Origin: JADJWR01 sp964610575
GTDB lineage: Bacteria; Pseudomonadota; Gammaproteobacteria; Burkholderiales; Burkholderiaceae_F
Assembly (NCBI GenBank): GCA_964610575.1
Contig: CAZSYX010000010.1
Coordinates: 6,920 to 70,919 of the forward strand
Length of the DNA: 64,000 nt
Direction of reading: 5' to 3'
Positions 46,984 to 55,224 of the stretch are shown piece after piece; the first letter of the stretch is position 1, and each line of letters begins with the position of its first letter. A program made the position numbers and the translations under genes. The notes under the pieces were generated by a model. The model saw nothing but the letters and a program-made list of their open reading frames with translations, was not told the DNA's origin and ran no database searches.

Positions 46984-47427
46984 CGTGGGCTCCGGTGGCT
47001 CGTCCGTGCCGTCGCTCGCCCTCCGGCGTCGGCGACGGCCGCTCCGCTCGCTGGCCGACTCTTCGATAGCTGCTCGACGGCGGATTTGCGAAGTCGTCGG
47101 CAGGTTATCGAAGCAGCACGATTCCCTCCTTCAACCGATCGAGCGAGCGCACTCACCGGTCGCTGCTAGTCCGGGCGACGTACATCGGATGGGCTGGTGA
47201 AGGTTCACACACGTGCGGCCTCAGCACTCGCGCGGCGCGAGCGCGCGCTGGCGCAGCAGCCGCGGCCACGGTGCTGCCCTCGGCGATCAATGCGACGCGG
47301 ACGCGTCGCGACGCGCGCCTGTCTTGATCACCCTCAAACGAGCGGGTCGCCGGTGGCGCCGAAGCAGGGAGGTCGCCCGTGCAGACCTGCCAGAATCGCT
47401 CGGCCTGCCTCACGGAGAAGAAGCTCG
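46984..47427. other. Intergenic region between divergent apbE operon and glgA
   Basis: About 444 bases with no convincing gene on either strand. It must contain the promoters for the long minus-strand envelope operon and for glgA; a GGAGAAG ribosome-binding site lies 9 bases before the glgA ATG. I see no recognisable operator, riboswitch or repeat. Confidence 0.5.
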
Positions 47428-48900
47428 ATGTACATCGTCATGATCGCCTCCGAATGCGCGCCGGTGGCCAAGGTCGGCGGCCTGGCCGACGTCGTGTTCG
47501 GCCTCAGTCGTGAACTTGAGTCGCGCGGCCACGCGGTGGAGATCGTGCTGCCCAGGTACGACTGCATGCGCGACGACCACGTCTGGGGTTTGCACGTCGC
47601 CTACGAGGACCTGTGGGTGCCCTGGGACGGCGGCGCCATCCGCTGCACGGTCTGGTTCGGCTTCGTGCACGGCCGCAAGTGCTTCTTCGTCGAGCCGCAC
47701 TCGCAGCAGGCGTACTTCGCGCGCGGCACCTACTACGGCTTCTGGGACGACCCGCAGCGTTTTGCGTTCTTCAGCAAGGCGGCGCTCGAATTCCTGCTCA
47801 AGTCCAACAAGCGGCCGGAAGTGATCCACACGCATGACTGGCAGACCGCGCTGGTGCCGGTGCTGCTGTACGAGATCTACGCCCGGGCGGGGCTGGCCGA
47901 GCAGCGCGTCTGCCACACGATCCACAACTTCGCCCACCAGGGCGTCACCGGAGCTCACATCCTCGCCGCCACCGGCCTGCACCGGCCCGAGTACTACGGC
48001 CATCCCGACCGCATGGGCGACGGCGTCGACCACCACGCGATCAACCTGACGAAAGGCGGCATCGTCTACGCCAACTTCGTCACCACCGTGTCGCCGCACC
48101 ATGCCTGGGAGGTGCGCCACACCAACCTCGGCTGCGGGCTCGGCCACACGCTGCACCGGTTCCGGGACAAGTTCGGCGGGATACTGAACGGCCTCGACTA
48201 CGAGATGTGGAACCCGCACATCGACCCGCACATCCCGTTTCACTACGACATCGAGGGCATCGACCACAAGGCCGCCAACACCCGCGTCCTGCGCCAGCGG
48301 CTTCGGCTGCGCGAGGGCCGCCGGCCGCTCGTCGCCTACGTCGGCCGGCTCGACACGCAGAAGGGCCTGCACCTGATCCGCCACGCGCTGTTCCACGCGC
48401 TGGCCCACGACGCCCAGTTCGTGCTGCTCGGCTCCGGCTCGCAGCACGGCATCAACGAGGACTTCTGGCAGCTCAAGCAGATGCTGCACGACAACCGCGA
48501 CTGCCACCTGGAGATCGGCTACAACGACGACCTGGCGCACCTGATCTACGCCGGTGCGGAACTGCTCGTCATGCCGAGCCTGTTCGAGCCCTGCGGGCTG
48601 ACGCAGATGATCGCCATGCGCTACGGCACCGTGCCGGTGGTGCGCTCGGTCGGCGGCCTGCGCGACACGGTCTTCGACTGGGACTACTCGGAGCTGCCGC
48701 TGTCGCGGCGCAACGGCTTCGTCTTCGAGCATCCCGACCACGCCGGCGTCGACTCGGCGCTGAGCCGGGCCCTTGGGCTGTGGCGCAACGAACCCGGCCT
48801 GTTCCGCCGGCTCGCCGAGCAGGGGATGGCCTACGACTACTCGTGGAACCACCCCGGACAGCACTACCTGAACGTCTACGAGTTCATCCGCCACAAGTAG
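47428..48900 (+). CDS. glgA: Glycogen synthase
   Basis: GT5 glycosyltransferase of 490 residues that extends alpha-1,4-glucan from ADP-glucose. The nucleotide-sugar motif K15-VGGLADVV, HTHDWQTALVPVLL, and the C-terminal SLFEPCGLTQMIAMRYGTVPVVRSVGGLRDTV with the catalytic glutamate are clear. The ATG at 47428 gives the family start MYIVMIASECAPVAKVGGL. It is followed after 17 bases by a GH57 gene, so the pair forms a small glycogen/alpha-glucan operon. Confidence 0.95.
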   Translation: MYIVMIASECAPVAKVGGLADVVFGLSRELESRGHAVEIVLPRYDCMRDDHVWGLHVAYEDLWVPWDGGAIRCTVWFGFVHGRKCFFVEPHSQQAYFARGTYYGFWDDPQRFAFFSKAALEFLLKSNKRPEVIHTHDWQTALVPVLLYEIYARAGLAEQRVCHTIHNFAHQGVTGAHILAATGLHRPEYYGHPDRMGDGVDHHAINLTKGGIVYANFVTTVSPHHAWEVRHTNLGCGLGHTLHRFRDKFGGILNGLDYEMWNPHIDPHIPFHYDIEGIDHKAANTRVLRQRLRLREGRRPLVAYVGRLDTQKGLHLIRHALFHALAHDAQFVLLGSGSQHGINEDFWQLKQMLHDNRDCHLEIGYNDDLAHLIYAGAELLVMPSLFEPCGLTQMIAMRYGTVPVVRSVGGLRDTVFDWDYSELPLSRRNGFVFEHPDHAGVDSALSRALGLWRNEPGLFRRLAEQGMAYDYSWNHPGQHYLNVYEFIRHK

Positions 48901-48917
48901 CGGCGAGGAGCCGGCCG

Positions 48918-50378
48918 ATGACCGAGTTGCCCGAGACCGTCGACGGCCTGCCCAACCTCAGCGGCGCGGAAGAGCTGATCGAACGCACCCTCGCCGCCGC
49001 GCGCGATGCGCCGGTGTTCCTGCCCGAGAGCCGGATCGACTTCGCCCGCGTCCGCAGCGCCTGCGCCGTGGCGCTGCACATGCACCAGCCGCTGACGCCC
49101 TCCGGCGGCGACGACCTGCGCACCGCCCGGCTCATCGGCAACCTGCAGTGGATGGCCGACCACCCGGGCATCGGCGACAACCACAACGCGCCGGTGTTCC
49201 GCCACTGCTACGCGCGCATGGCCGACATCGTGCCCGCCCTGCTCGCCGAGGGCGGCGAGCCGCGCGTGATGCTCGAGTACTCCGGCACCCTGCTGCACGG
49301 GCTGAGCCTGATGGGCGCGCACGAGGTGATCGACGGCCTGAAGCGGCTGACCCGGTCGGCCGAGACGCGCCGCTGCGTCGAGTGGCTCGGCGCGCCGTGG
49401 GGCCACGCGGTGGCGCCGTCCACCCCGGTGCAGGACTTCCGCCTGCACGTGCGCGCCTGGCAGCACCACTTCGCGGCGATCTTCGGCCTGGAGGCGCTGG
49501 CGCGTGTGCGCGGCTTCTCGCCGTCGGAAATGGCGTTGCCCAACCACCCTGAGGTCGCCTACGAATTCGTGCGCACGCTGCTCGACGCCGGCTACCGCTG
49601 GGTGCTGGTGCAGCAGCACACGGTCGAACAGCCCGGCGGCGCGCCGCTTTCCCGCCCGCACCTGCCGCTGCGTCTGGTCTGCCGCAACGCCGCCGGCGCG
49701 GCGGCGACCATCGTGGCGATCGTCAAGACCCAGGGCTCGGACAGCAAGCTCGTCGGCCAGATGCAGCCGTGGTACGAGGCGCGCGGCCTCGGCCGGCAGG
49801 ACCTCGGCGGCCGCGCCGTGCCGCCGCTGGTGACGCAGATCGCCGACGGCGAGAACGGCGGCGTGATGATGAACGAGTTCCCGCCCAAGTACGCCGAAGT
49901 CGTGCGCGCCGCTTCCGGCAGCGACGTGCCGCTGCTCAACGCCACCGAGTACCTCGAGCACCTGTGGGCGCTCGGCGTGCTCGAGGCCGACCTGCCCGAG
50001 ATCCAGCCGCTGTTTCAGGGCCGCATCTGGTCGCGCATGCAGCCGGGCGACGGCCTCGAGCGCCTGCAACGGGTGATCGAAGAGTTGCGCCGCGAGGACG
50101 GCCGCTTCCACATGGAAGGCGGCAGCTGGACCAGCGACCTTACCTGGGTGCGCGGCTACGAGAACGTGCTCGGGCCGATGGCCGAGGCCAGCGCGCTATT
50201 CCACGAGAAGGTCACGCGCCGCGGCCTGCCGACCGGCGAGACCCGCTACCGAATGGCGCTGCTGCACCTGCTCGCCTCGCAGACCAGCTGCTACCGCTAC
50301 TGGGGACAGGGCCAGTGGACCGACTACGGCCGCGAGGTGTGCCGGCGGGCCATGGAGATCCTGCGGCACGACTACTGA
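48918..50378 (+). CDS. Glycoside hydrolase family 57 protein
   Basis: 486 residues with the GH57 barrel signature VALHMHQPL near the N-terminus and the likely nucleophile glutamate in RGFSPSEMALPNH (about residue 198). A later MMNEFPPKYAEVV and GGSWTSDLTWVRGYENVL are typical of GH57 proteins fused or adjacent to GlgA in proteobacteria. Family members are alpha-amylases, 4-alpha-glucanotransferases or branching enzymes; the neighbour suggests a glycogen-related role. Which activity cannot be told. Confidence 0.88.
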   Translation: MTELPETVDGLPNLSGAEELIERTLAAARDAPVFLPESRIDFARVRSACAVALHMHQPLTPSGGDDLRTARLIGNLQWMADHPGIGDNHNAPVFRHCYARMADIVPALLAEGGEPRVMLEYSGTLLHGLSLMGAHEVIDGLKRLTRSAETRRCVEWLGAPWGHAVAPSTPVQDFRLHVRAWQHHFAAIFGLEALARVRGFSPSEMALPNHPEVAYEFVRTLLDAGYRWVLVQQHTVEQPGGAPLSRPHLPLRLVCRNAAGAAATIVAIVKTQGSDSKLVGQMQPWYEARGLGRQDLGGRAVPPLVTQIADGENGGVMMNEFPPKYAEVVRAASGSDVPLLNATEYLEHLWALGVLEADLPEIQPLFQGRIWSRMQPGDGLERLQRVIEELRREDGRFHMEGGSWTSDLTWVRGYENVLGPMAEASALFHEKVTRRGLPTGETRYRMALLHLLASQTSCYRYWGQGQWTDYGREVCRRAMEILRHDY

Positions 50379-50592
50379 AGGTCGCCCGGCTCAGGCCGGC
50401 CGTTCGCCAGCAACCGGTGGCGCCGGAAGATGTCCGATCCGGGCCGGTCTTCGCCTCGGACGGCCTCGCTGCCTTGCCGAAGAATCACCGACTGCGTACT
50501 GCGGTAAGACCCACCGGACGCAATGTCCGCAAAGGCACCGCAAATAGCGCTTCAAAGCCGCCAGCAGCACGCGCGATCTGGACTGCGGCTGT

Positions 50593-50681
50593 TGTTAAGG
50601 GTTGTGGGACATCTGCCCGTCGTGCGAGATGACGCGGCGAGCGGGGGCGATCTGAGGGCAGGTGTCCCACAACCCTTAACA
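50593..50681. mobile_element. 89-bp MITE-like palindromic element
   Basis: Inverted 26-base termini beginning TGTTAAGGGTTGTGGGACA (25 of 26 matching) enclose about 37 unpaired bases; the element starts TG and ends CA. The rest of the 50379-50822 gap holds no gene. The terminus recalls IS481-type insertion sequence ends, but no transposase is present and no target duplication is visible, so it may be a non-autonomous element or a strong hairpin terminator after the glgA-GH57 operon. Confidence 0.6.
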
Positions 50682-50822
50682 TTGGCGGAAGTCGGCCCCG
50701 AGCGCCGGGCGCCGGCAAGCCTGAGCCGAAACTCATGCGGGCGATATCGTCCAGGAGGGTGGCCCGGCACGCCCTGTTGCTGACATTGACAACGGCTCGC
50801 CGATGTTGCTAGGATGAGCAAC

Positions 50823-51104
50823 ATGAAGGCCGAGCCCCTAATGCGTGAACGCCGCGTGTTGGAGGTCGGTTTTGTCGAAGTGATCGTCTGGAGGTTGCCG
50901 GAGCCGCTGAGCGGCTCGACCCACAGCTTCAAGTATCGGCTCGCCTACGTCGTCGAGAGCGAGTGCGTGCTGCGCTACGACAACGAGTCCGGCAAAGGCG
51001 ACCACAGGCACATCGGCGGCGCGGAGACGACCTACGTGTTCGTTTCCGTCGACCAACTGCTCGACGACTTTCTGGCCGACGTTGCCACATGGAAAGGGGA
51101 ATGA
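50823..51104 (+). CDS. tumE: TumE-family toxin (DUF6516)
   Basis: A 93-residue protein of the TumE (formerly DUF6516) toxin family. The core KYRLAYVVESECVLRYDNE-like block followed by SGKGDHRHIGG and the C-terminal DFLADVATWKGE are characteristic. The ATG at 50823 is preferred to one at 50814 because an AGGA lies 8 bases upstream and family members begin MKAE. The antitoxin gene starts 1 base after its stop. This copy is intact, unlike the one near 63.5 kb. Confidence 0.85.
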   Translation: MKAEPLMRERRVLEVGFVEVIVWRLPEPLSGSTHSFKYRLAYVVESECVLRYDNESGKGDHRHIGGAETTYVFVSVDQLLDDFLADVATWKGE

Positions 51105-51105
51105 A

Positions 51106-51450
51106 ATGGGTGCTGTGACGATCACGGTCGATTCGACCGAGTCCTTCAAGCAGCGCGTGAAGGCTGCGTTTTCGGGCAAGCGGCAGGAACAGCGGATCTC
51201 GTTCGAGTCGTTCGAGCTGCTTTGGAAGGTGCTCGCACCCAACCGCATGGCGCTCGTGCAGACACTGACCGGCGCCGGGCCGGTGACGTTGCGAGAGGCC
51301 GCGAGGCGCGTCGGCCGCGACGTCCGCGCGGTGCACTCGGATGTGCACTTGCTGCTGCGGGCCGGGGTGTTGCGCAAGGATGATGAGGGCCGAATCGAGT
51401 TTCCGTACACCGGAGTGCACGTTGACTTCATGCTGAAGGCCGCGGCGTAG
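51106..51450 (+). CDS. tumA: TumA-family antitoxin (winged-helix DNA-binding protein)
   Basis: 114 residues. The C-terminal winged helix-turn-helix reads GPVTLREAARRVGRDVRAVHSDVHLLLRAGVLRKDDEGRIEFPY, the signature of the HVO_A0114-type family that pairs with TumE. The N-terminal beta-hairpin part presumably binds the toxin, while the winged helix would repress the operon. It starts 1 base past tumE. A paralogue about 12 kb away (63114-63461) shares the motif AARRV-RDV-AVHSDV. Confidence 0.85.
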   Translation: MGAVTITVDSTESFKQRVKAAFSGKRQEQRISFESFELLWKVLAPNRMALVQTLTGAGPVTLREAARRVGRDVRAVHSDVHLLLRAGVLRKDDEGRIEFPYTGVHVDFMLKAAA

Positions 51451-51934
51451 GCTTCATAGCGAGGCCTCCCGCTGCCGGGCTTGATTGAGTTCTCCTGCCT
51501 GCGCCATTCGCGCGCACCGGCGAGATCGGCCGGATGTTCCCCGTCGCTCGTCGGCACGCGGCGCAGGCAAGCGGTCGTTCGCCAATGCCGGCTCATGGCC
51601 GCTTGCCGAGATTGCGCCCGCTCGCGTAAAGCGGAGATTGACGCTTCAGGCCGTCGCCCCGACGGTCAACTCTCGGGCGTGAACGCGAACGGGAACAGCC
51701 GGCCAGTTCCCGCCCTTCGTTAGCCCGTGACGCGCCGTTCCGAACGACCGGCGACCAAGCGGAGCCGACGTTGCTCGTCGGCCAGGAGAAATCGAGTGGA
51801 ATTCTCCGCATTGCTGACATTCGAAGAGTTCGGTGCTCGCCAGCACGCCGCGTTGCGCGAACGGCTGCATCAGAACGCGGCGAACTGGTACTACCGACCC
51901 GCTGCGGTCGTTCCAATCGAGCGGAAGCGGTCGT
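51451..51934. other. Gene-free stretch with a possible decayed attC
   Basis: No convincing coding region. At 51664-51725 lies a 62-base structure: outer boxes GGTCAAC and GTTAGCC, inner arms GGGCGTGAAC (51675-51684) and GTTCCCGCCC (51706-51715) pairing 9 of 10, with unpaired spacers between the outer and inner boxes. That is attC architecture, but it lies over 200 bases from either flanking gene, so it is only a candidate. Confidence 0.35.
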
Positions 51935-52309
51935 TCAGTAGGCGCTGACTAGCGGACGTTCGACAACAACGCTTCCCTGGTCCAGGCGCCCGTTCGCGTC
52001 GACGGCGTTGTCTTGCAGCCGGTTGGTTTCACGCGAGTAATACTCGTAGGCGGTGTAGTACACGCTGCGCGTACCCAGATCTGAAGCATCCGCCAGGCTC
52101 ATGTCGTGCAGCGCTTTGTCGGCCTGCTCGCGGAAGCTGCGTGCCATGTCGTTCAGATAGGCATCGACGATAGCCTTCTGCGTCGCCGCGCCTTCGAGGT
52201 AGTAGTTTCGAATCAGCTCGGTACGCGCCGACAGCCCCGAGGCCAGCGAGCCGACGTTGTCGATCAAGTTGTTGACGATCGTTTGTTCGTTAGCGGTACT
52301 CGTCGTCAT
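51935..52309 (-). CDS. Hypothetical protein, unknown family
   Basis: A 124-residue soluble, acidic, mostly helical protein (TANEQTIVNNLIDNVGSLASGL at the start; SREQADK-like SFREQADKALHDMS and YYTAYEYYSRETNR in the middle). No domain recognised. A GGAGGAG ribosome-binding site precedes the ATG, and the gene overlaps the upstream membrane-protein gene by 20 bases, so the two form a unit. Codon use is less GC-skewed than core genes, compatible with acquisition. Confidence 0.65.
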   Translation of the reverse strand: MTTSTANEQTIVNNLIDNVGSLASGLSARTELIRNYYLEGAATQKAIVDAYLNDMARSFREQADKALHDMSLADASDLGTRSVYYTAYEYYSRETNRLQDNAVDANGRLDQGSVVVERPLVSAY

Positions 52310-52952
52310 CTCTCCTCCGAAGGGATGTGAATCGCAGCACGAAGCCGACCGTTACCGTGATAGTGCCGAATACAAAGAACACTAGAAACAGATAGAAGAG
52401 AGGACCGAGCACGGCCAAGCCGATACGTGAGTTGAGGCTTAGGTACAGCATCGCCTTTGCATGCCCAAGATCCGGTGACAACGATGAGGTCTCGCTGGGC
52501 GCAACCAGAGTGCCAACAGCAAGCACCAGCAGCAGCCATCCGGCACCGATCAGCAGCAGGTGCTGCTTGATCGATCCCATCGACGTTAGTGCGACGCGTG
52601 CGAGATCTGCCCACGGATAAACGGCCATCCGTGCGAGGAAGAGGCCCAGAACGGCGGGCGCAGTCAGCGCGTACCAGACCCCCACCACATCGGGCATCGA
52701 TGACGATTTCCGTTCTGCCCAACCGATGTAGGGATAGAACTGAGCCATCAAGTCGACATAGGCCCTCATCAGACTGCCTCTCGGCGCGAGACCAGCGGGC
52801 AGCACCAGCGCCAACACGGCCGCTGCCCCGAACACCGCCCACATTGCCCTGAGCGAACGGCGGGACCAGCGTCGAATACCTGGGGGCGTCTCGCCCTTCA
52901 GGGCGAACTCCGGCAAAGGGCGCCCCCGTCCATATGCGCGAAGGAACTTCAA
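52290..52952 (-). CDS. Hypothetical membrane protein
   Basis: 220 residues with four hydrophobic helices (about 35-55, 88-108, 130-150 and 172-205) and a charged tail RFTSLRRRDDDEYR. No family recognised. The frame opens with TTG at 52952 and contains no early ATG, so the exact start is uncertain. It overlaps the helical 124-residue protein by 20 bases, suggesting a membrane protein with a soluble partner. Confidence 0.6.
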   Translation of the reverse strand: MKFLRAYGRGRPLPEFALKGETPPGIRRWSRRSLRAMWAVFGAAAVLALVLPAGLAPRGSLMRAYVDLMAQFYPYIGWAERKSSSMPDVVGVWYALTAPAVLGLFLARMAVYPWADLARVALTSMGSIKQHLLLIGAGWLLLVLAVGTLVAPSETSSLSPDLGHAKAMLYLSLNSRIGLAVLGPLFYLFLVFFVFGTITVTVGFVLRFTSLRRRDDDEYR

Positions 52953-53086
52953 TGGTTCGCCCGCCTATGCCGTGGTCGGCTGTCGTTGATCTGTCTTGAC
53001 CGCCCCCAGTTGGTCAAGGAGTCGGTCTTGCCGCGATTCTCGCCGCGTCCGCCAGCGCCGGCTGCTGGCCGACCAGAGTCAGTGGC

Positions 53087-53353
53087 TCAGGCGGCCTGCA
53101 ACTCCTCTCTAAGGATCTTACGCAGCGCCGCGGCGGTCAGCGGCTTGTCGTCAGCGACCTTTCCCTTCATTTTGCCGGCTGCTTCGCGCAGAGCAGCGTT
53201 GATCATCGTTTGATAGCCCATGCCCTTCGCCTCAGCTCGCGCACGGAAGTGCTCGAGGATGTCATCGTCGAGCATGATCGTGATCCGGGTCTTGCCTTTC
53301 GAAGAGATGACCGCGCCGCGTCGTCCCTTGCCGAAGTCGTACTCTTTACGCAT
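53087..53353 (-). CDS. brnA: BrnA-family antitoxin
   Basis: An 88-residue ribbon-helix-helix antitoxin. ITIMLDDDILEHFRARAEAKGMGYQTMINAALREAAG, here split over residues 24-60, is the BrnA DNA-binding and dimerisation segment. The ATG at 53353 (MRKEYDFGKGRRGAVI) gives the family N-terminus and overlaps the toxin gene by 8 bases. BrnA neutralises BrnT and represses the promoter. Confidence 0.92.
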   Translation of the reverse strand: MRKEYDFGKGRRGAVISSKGKTRITIMLDDDILEHFRARAEAKGMGYQTMINAALREAAGKMKGKVADDKPLTAAALRKILREELQAA

Positions 53354-53627
53354 GGTATTGCTCCACTTCGCCTTTGCTGGCCTTCCTGGCTGAGATAAGG
53401 CGTATTCGATCGCCCCGCGTCGTGTGGACAACGACCAATACTCGCCCCAGGGTGTCCATCCCCAGAGTGACGAACCGTTGCTCGGCTACCGCGTCGGGGT
53501 CGTCGATTGTCACGGCAAAGGGATCTCGAAGCGCTTGTTCCGCGTCCGTGAAGCTGATGCGGTGCTTGCGCAGATTTGCACGCGCCTTTGCCGGGTCAAA
53601 CTCGATGTCCACATGGCCATTATGCAT
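53346..53627 (-). CDS. brnT: BrnT-family ribonuclease toxin
   Basis: A 93-residue RelE-like ribonuclease of type II toxin-antitoxin systems. VDIEFDPAKARANLRKHRISFTDAEQALRDP and the C-terminal RIRLISARKASKGEVEQY are the BrnT signatures with its conserved basic and histidine residues. Start is ATG 53627 or, matching the usual family length, GTG 53612. The gene precedes its antitoxin, and its start lies within an AT-rich repeated operator-like sequence. Confidence 0.92.
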   Translation of the reverse strand: MHNGHVDIEFDPAKARANLRKHRISFTDAEQALRDPFAVTIDDPDAVAEQRFVTLGMDTLGRVLVVVHTTRGDRIRLISARKASKGEVEQYHA

Positions 53628-53639
53628 ATATTATGCATA
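53621..53639. promoter_or_regulatory. Duplicated TATGCATA operator-like site at brnT
   Basis: Two copies of the palindrome TATGCATA (53621-53628 and 53632-53639), 11 bases apart, overlap the brnT start. The run is strikingly AT-rich against its GC-rich surroundings. A ribbon-helix-helix protein such as BrnA would be expected to bind such spaced repeats; the assignment is by position and symmetry only. Confidence 0.5.
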
Positions 53640-53866
53640 TTGTCAAGTCGTGTACGACAACCCGGTTTCGAACGCATCGTGACGCGCCCGACTGGCCGCT
53701 TCAGGGCGAGTTGGGGCTGCCTCGTCACGACGGCTCATGGCCGGGTACGGTCGGCCCATCGCTTACGGATGGGGGCGTTTGGGGTGGCCGCTTTCGAGCA
53801 TTCCGAGCGGCGGGGTTCCAGCATTGCCGGTGCCGCATTTCCGGCATTGAACGCAACCGATGAAGC

Positions 53867-54625
53867 TCAGCGGCGCGCCACGAAGAACTCGTAGGCGTAG
53901 AAGTCGGAATGGCGGCGGTGCATTTCGGGCTCCTCGGCGAGCCGGTCGAGTACCGCCGAGGCCTCGGCATCGCCGGCGTACTTGCCGCGCAACTCGGTGA
54001 TGCGCGCCTCCATCGGCGCGTAGAAGTCGTCCCACCACGCTTCGTCAGGCAGGGTGAAGTGCCCGACCAGCTCGAACCCGCATTCCCGTATCGCCGCAAC
54101 ATCATCGTCCACCCATCCCATGGTCGGGTAATCCAGTTCGAAGCCGGCCTTGACCTCGGCAGGCGGGTTCTCCCGGCGCCAGACCGCATCGGTGAAAGCA
54201 AGGTGGCCGCCGGGTCGCAGCAAGCCGTGGCAGACGCGAAGGGCGGCCCGCAGTCCGATGTTGTAGAGCGCGCCTTCCGACCAGATGAGGTCGAACGATC
54301 CGGGCGGCAGCCCCGGGCGCGCCATGTCCCCGACGACGGCGCTGACTCGCTGCGAGAGCCCGCGCTCCGCAACCGCCGCCTTCAGCCGTTCGATGCTCGG
54401 CGCATGGCTGTCGATTGCCACGATGGAGCCCGACGTCAGTTCGGCGAGCTGGAGGGTCTGTCCCCCGACACCGCAGCCCAGGTCGAGGACCGCAGGGCAT
54501 TGCCGAAGTTCGCGGCACAGACCAAGGGCCCTGGCGGCGCAGGCGCGGTTGCCCGGCCCCTGGCGGGGCAGGTTCTCGTAGACCTCGAAGAAGATCTCCC
54601 GGAAGCGAGGTCCGGGCTGGTTCAT
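53867..54625 (-). CDS. SAM-dependent methyltransferase
   Basis: 252 residues with a class I methyltransferase core: motif I VLDLGCGVGGQTLQLAEL, acidic motif II AIDSHAPS, and GDMARPGLPPGSFDLIWSEGALYNIGL. The C-terminal DFYAYEFFVARR is common in UbiE-like proteins of cassettes and accessory regions. The substrate is unknown. The ATG overlaps the stop of the upstream acetyltransferase gene (ATGA), so both are made together. The 240 bases between it and brnT hold no gene. Confidence 0.82.
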   Translation of the reverse strand: MNQPGPRFREIFFEVYENLPRQGPGNRACAARALGLCRELRQCPAVLDLGCGVGGQTLQLAELTSGSIVAIDSHAPSIERLKAAVAERGLSQRVSAVVGDMARPGLPPGSFDLIWSEGALYNIGLRAALRVCHGLLRPGGHLAFTDAVWRRENPPAEVKAGFELDYPTMGWVDDDVAAIRECGFELVGHFTLPDEAWWDDFYAPMEARITELRGKYAGDAEASAVLDRLAEEPEMHRRHSDFYAYEFFVARR

Positions 54626-55131
54626 GCGCCCTGCCCTTGCCGACGGTGACGCACCATGAGCACGTGCCGCCCATTGGGGACGTCGTCGAATTCCCTGTCC
54701 CTGCGGAAGCCCGCCTTGACGAAGGCCCGCTGCGAGGCCAGATTGTCCAGCCGGGCGCACGCCATCACGAACGGCACCGTCGGGTCGGACAACGCGGCCC
54801 TGGCGACGAGGCTTATCGCGGCCGACCCCAGCCCGCGTCCCAGCGCATCGATCTCGCCGATCATGATGTCGATGTCGATCACGCTCGTCGGAACATCGGC
54901 CAGGCCGGCCGCGTCGAGCTCCTCGCGCGTCGGGTGCTGCCACAGCACGACCCCGACGCTGCGCCCACCCGCCTCAATGACGGCCCGCCCGTTCCCGGTG
55001 GCGGGCGGCTCGCTGAGCAGCCGCAGGTTCGCGCCGGGATCGCCCCAGGTGCTGCGCACAAGGTCCGCATGCAGCCACTGTGCGATGCGCGGCAGGTCAT
55101 CGTTCGTCACGTCGCGAAGGCGCAGGCTCAT
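54622..55131 (-). CDS. GNAT acetyltransferase, aminoglycoside 6'-N-acetyltransferase-like
   Basis: 169 residues with the GNAT fold. The block SVIDIDIMIGE followed by GRGLGSAAISLVARAAL is the acetyl-CoA pyrophosphate loop, and DNLASQRAFVKAGF is typical of the C-terminal part. The layout, including WLHADLVRSTWGDP and VGVVLWQHP, resembles AAC(6')-type aminoglycoside acetyltransferases and RimJ-like enzymes. Resistance function is not established from sequence. It is coupled to the downstream methyltransferase by ATGA. Confidence 0.7.
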   Translation of the reverse strand: MSLRLRDVTNDDLPRIAQWLHADLVRSTWGDPGANLRLLSEPPATGNGRAVIEAGGRSVGVVLWQHPTREELDAAGLADVPTSVIDIDIMIGEIDALGRGLGSAAISLVARAALSDPTVPFVMACARLDNLASQRAFVKAGFRRDREFDDVPNGRHVLMVRHRRQGQGA

Positions 55132-55224
55132 GGCGACCTGTCTCGTCGGGGACGCGGACGACCCATGCCGGTGCGGGTCGCCACGACCAAGGTGCTGGGC
55201 CTCAGTCGCGCTGCCGCGGCGGGA

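Noticed and set aside
51082..51105. An earlier ATG for tumA inside tumE.
   Set aside because: The ATG at 51106 matches the family N-terminus and follows the tumE stop; the earlier codons are tumE read in another frame.
53641..53866. CGTGACG and CGTCACG inverted pieces between brnT and the methyltransferase, considered as an attC.
   Set aside because: Boxes do not fit RYYYAAC/GTTRRRY and inner arms do not pair.
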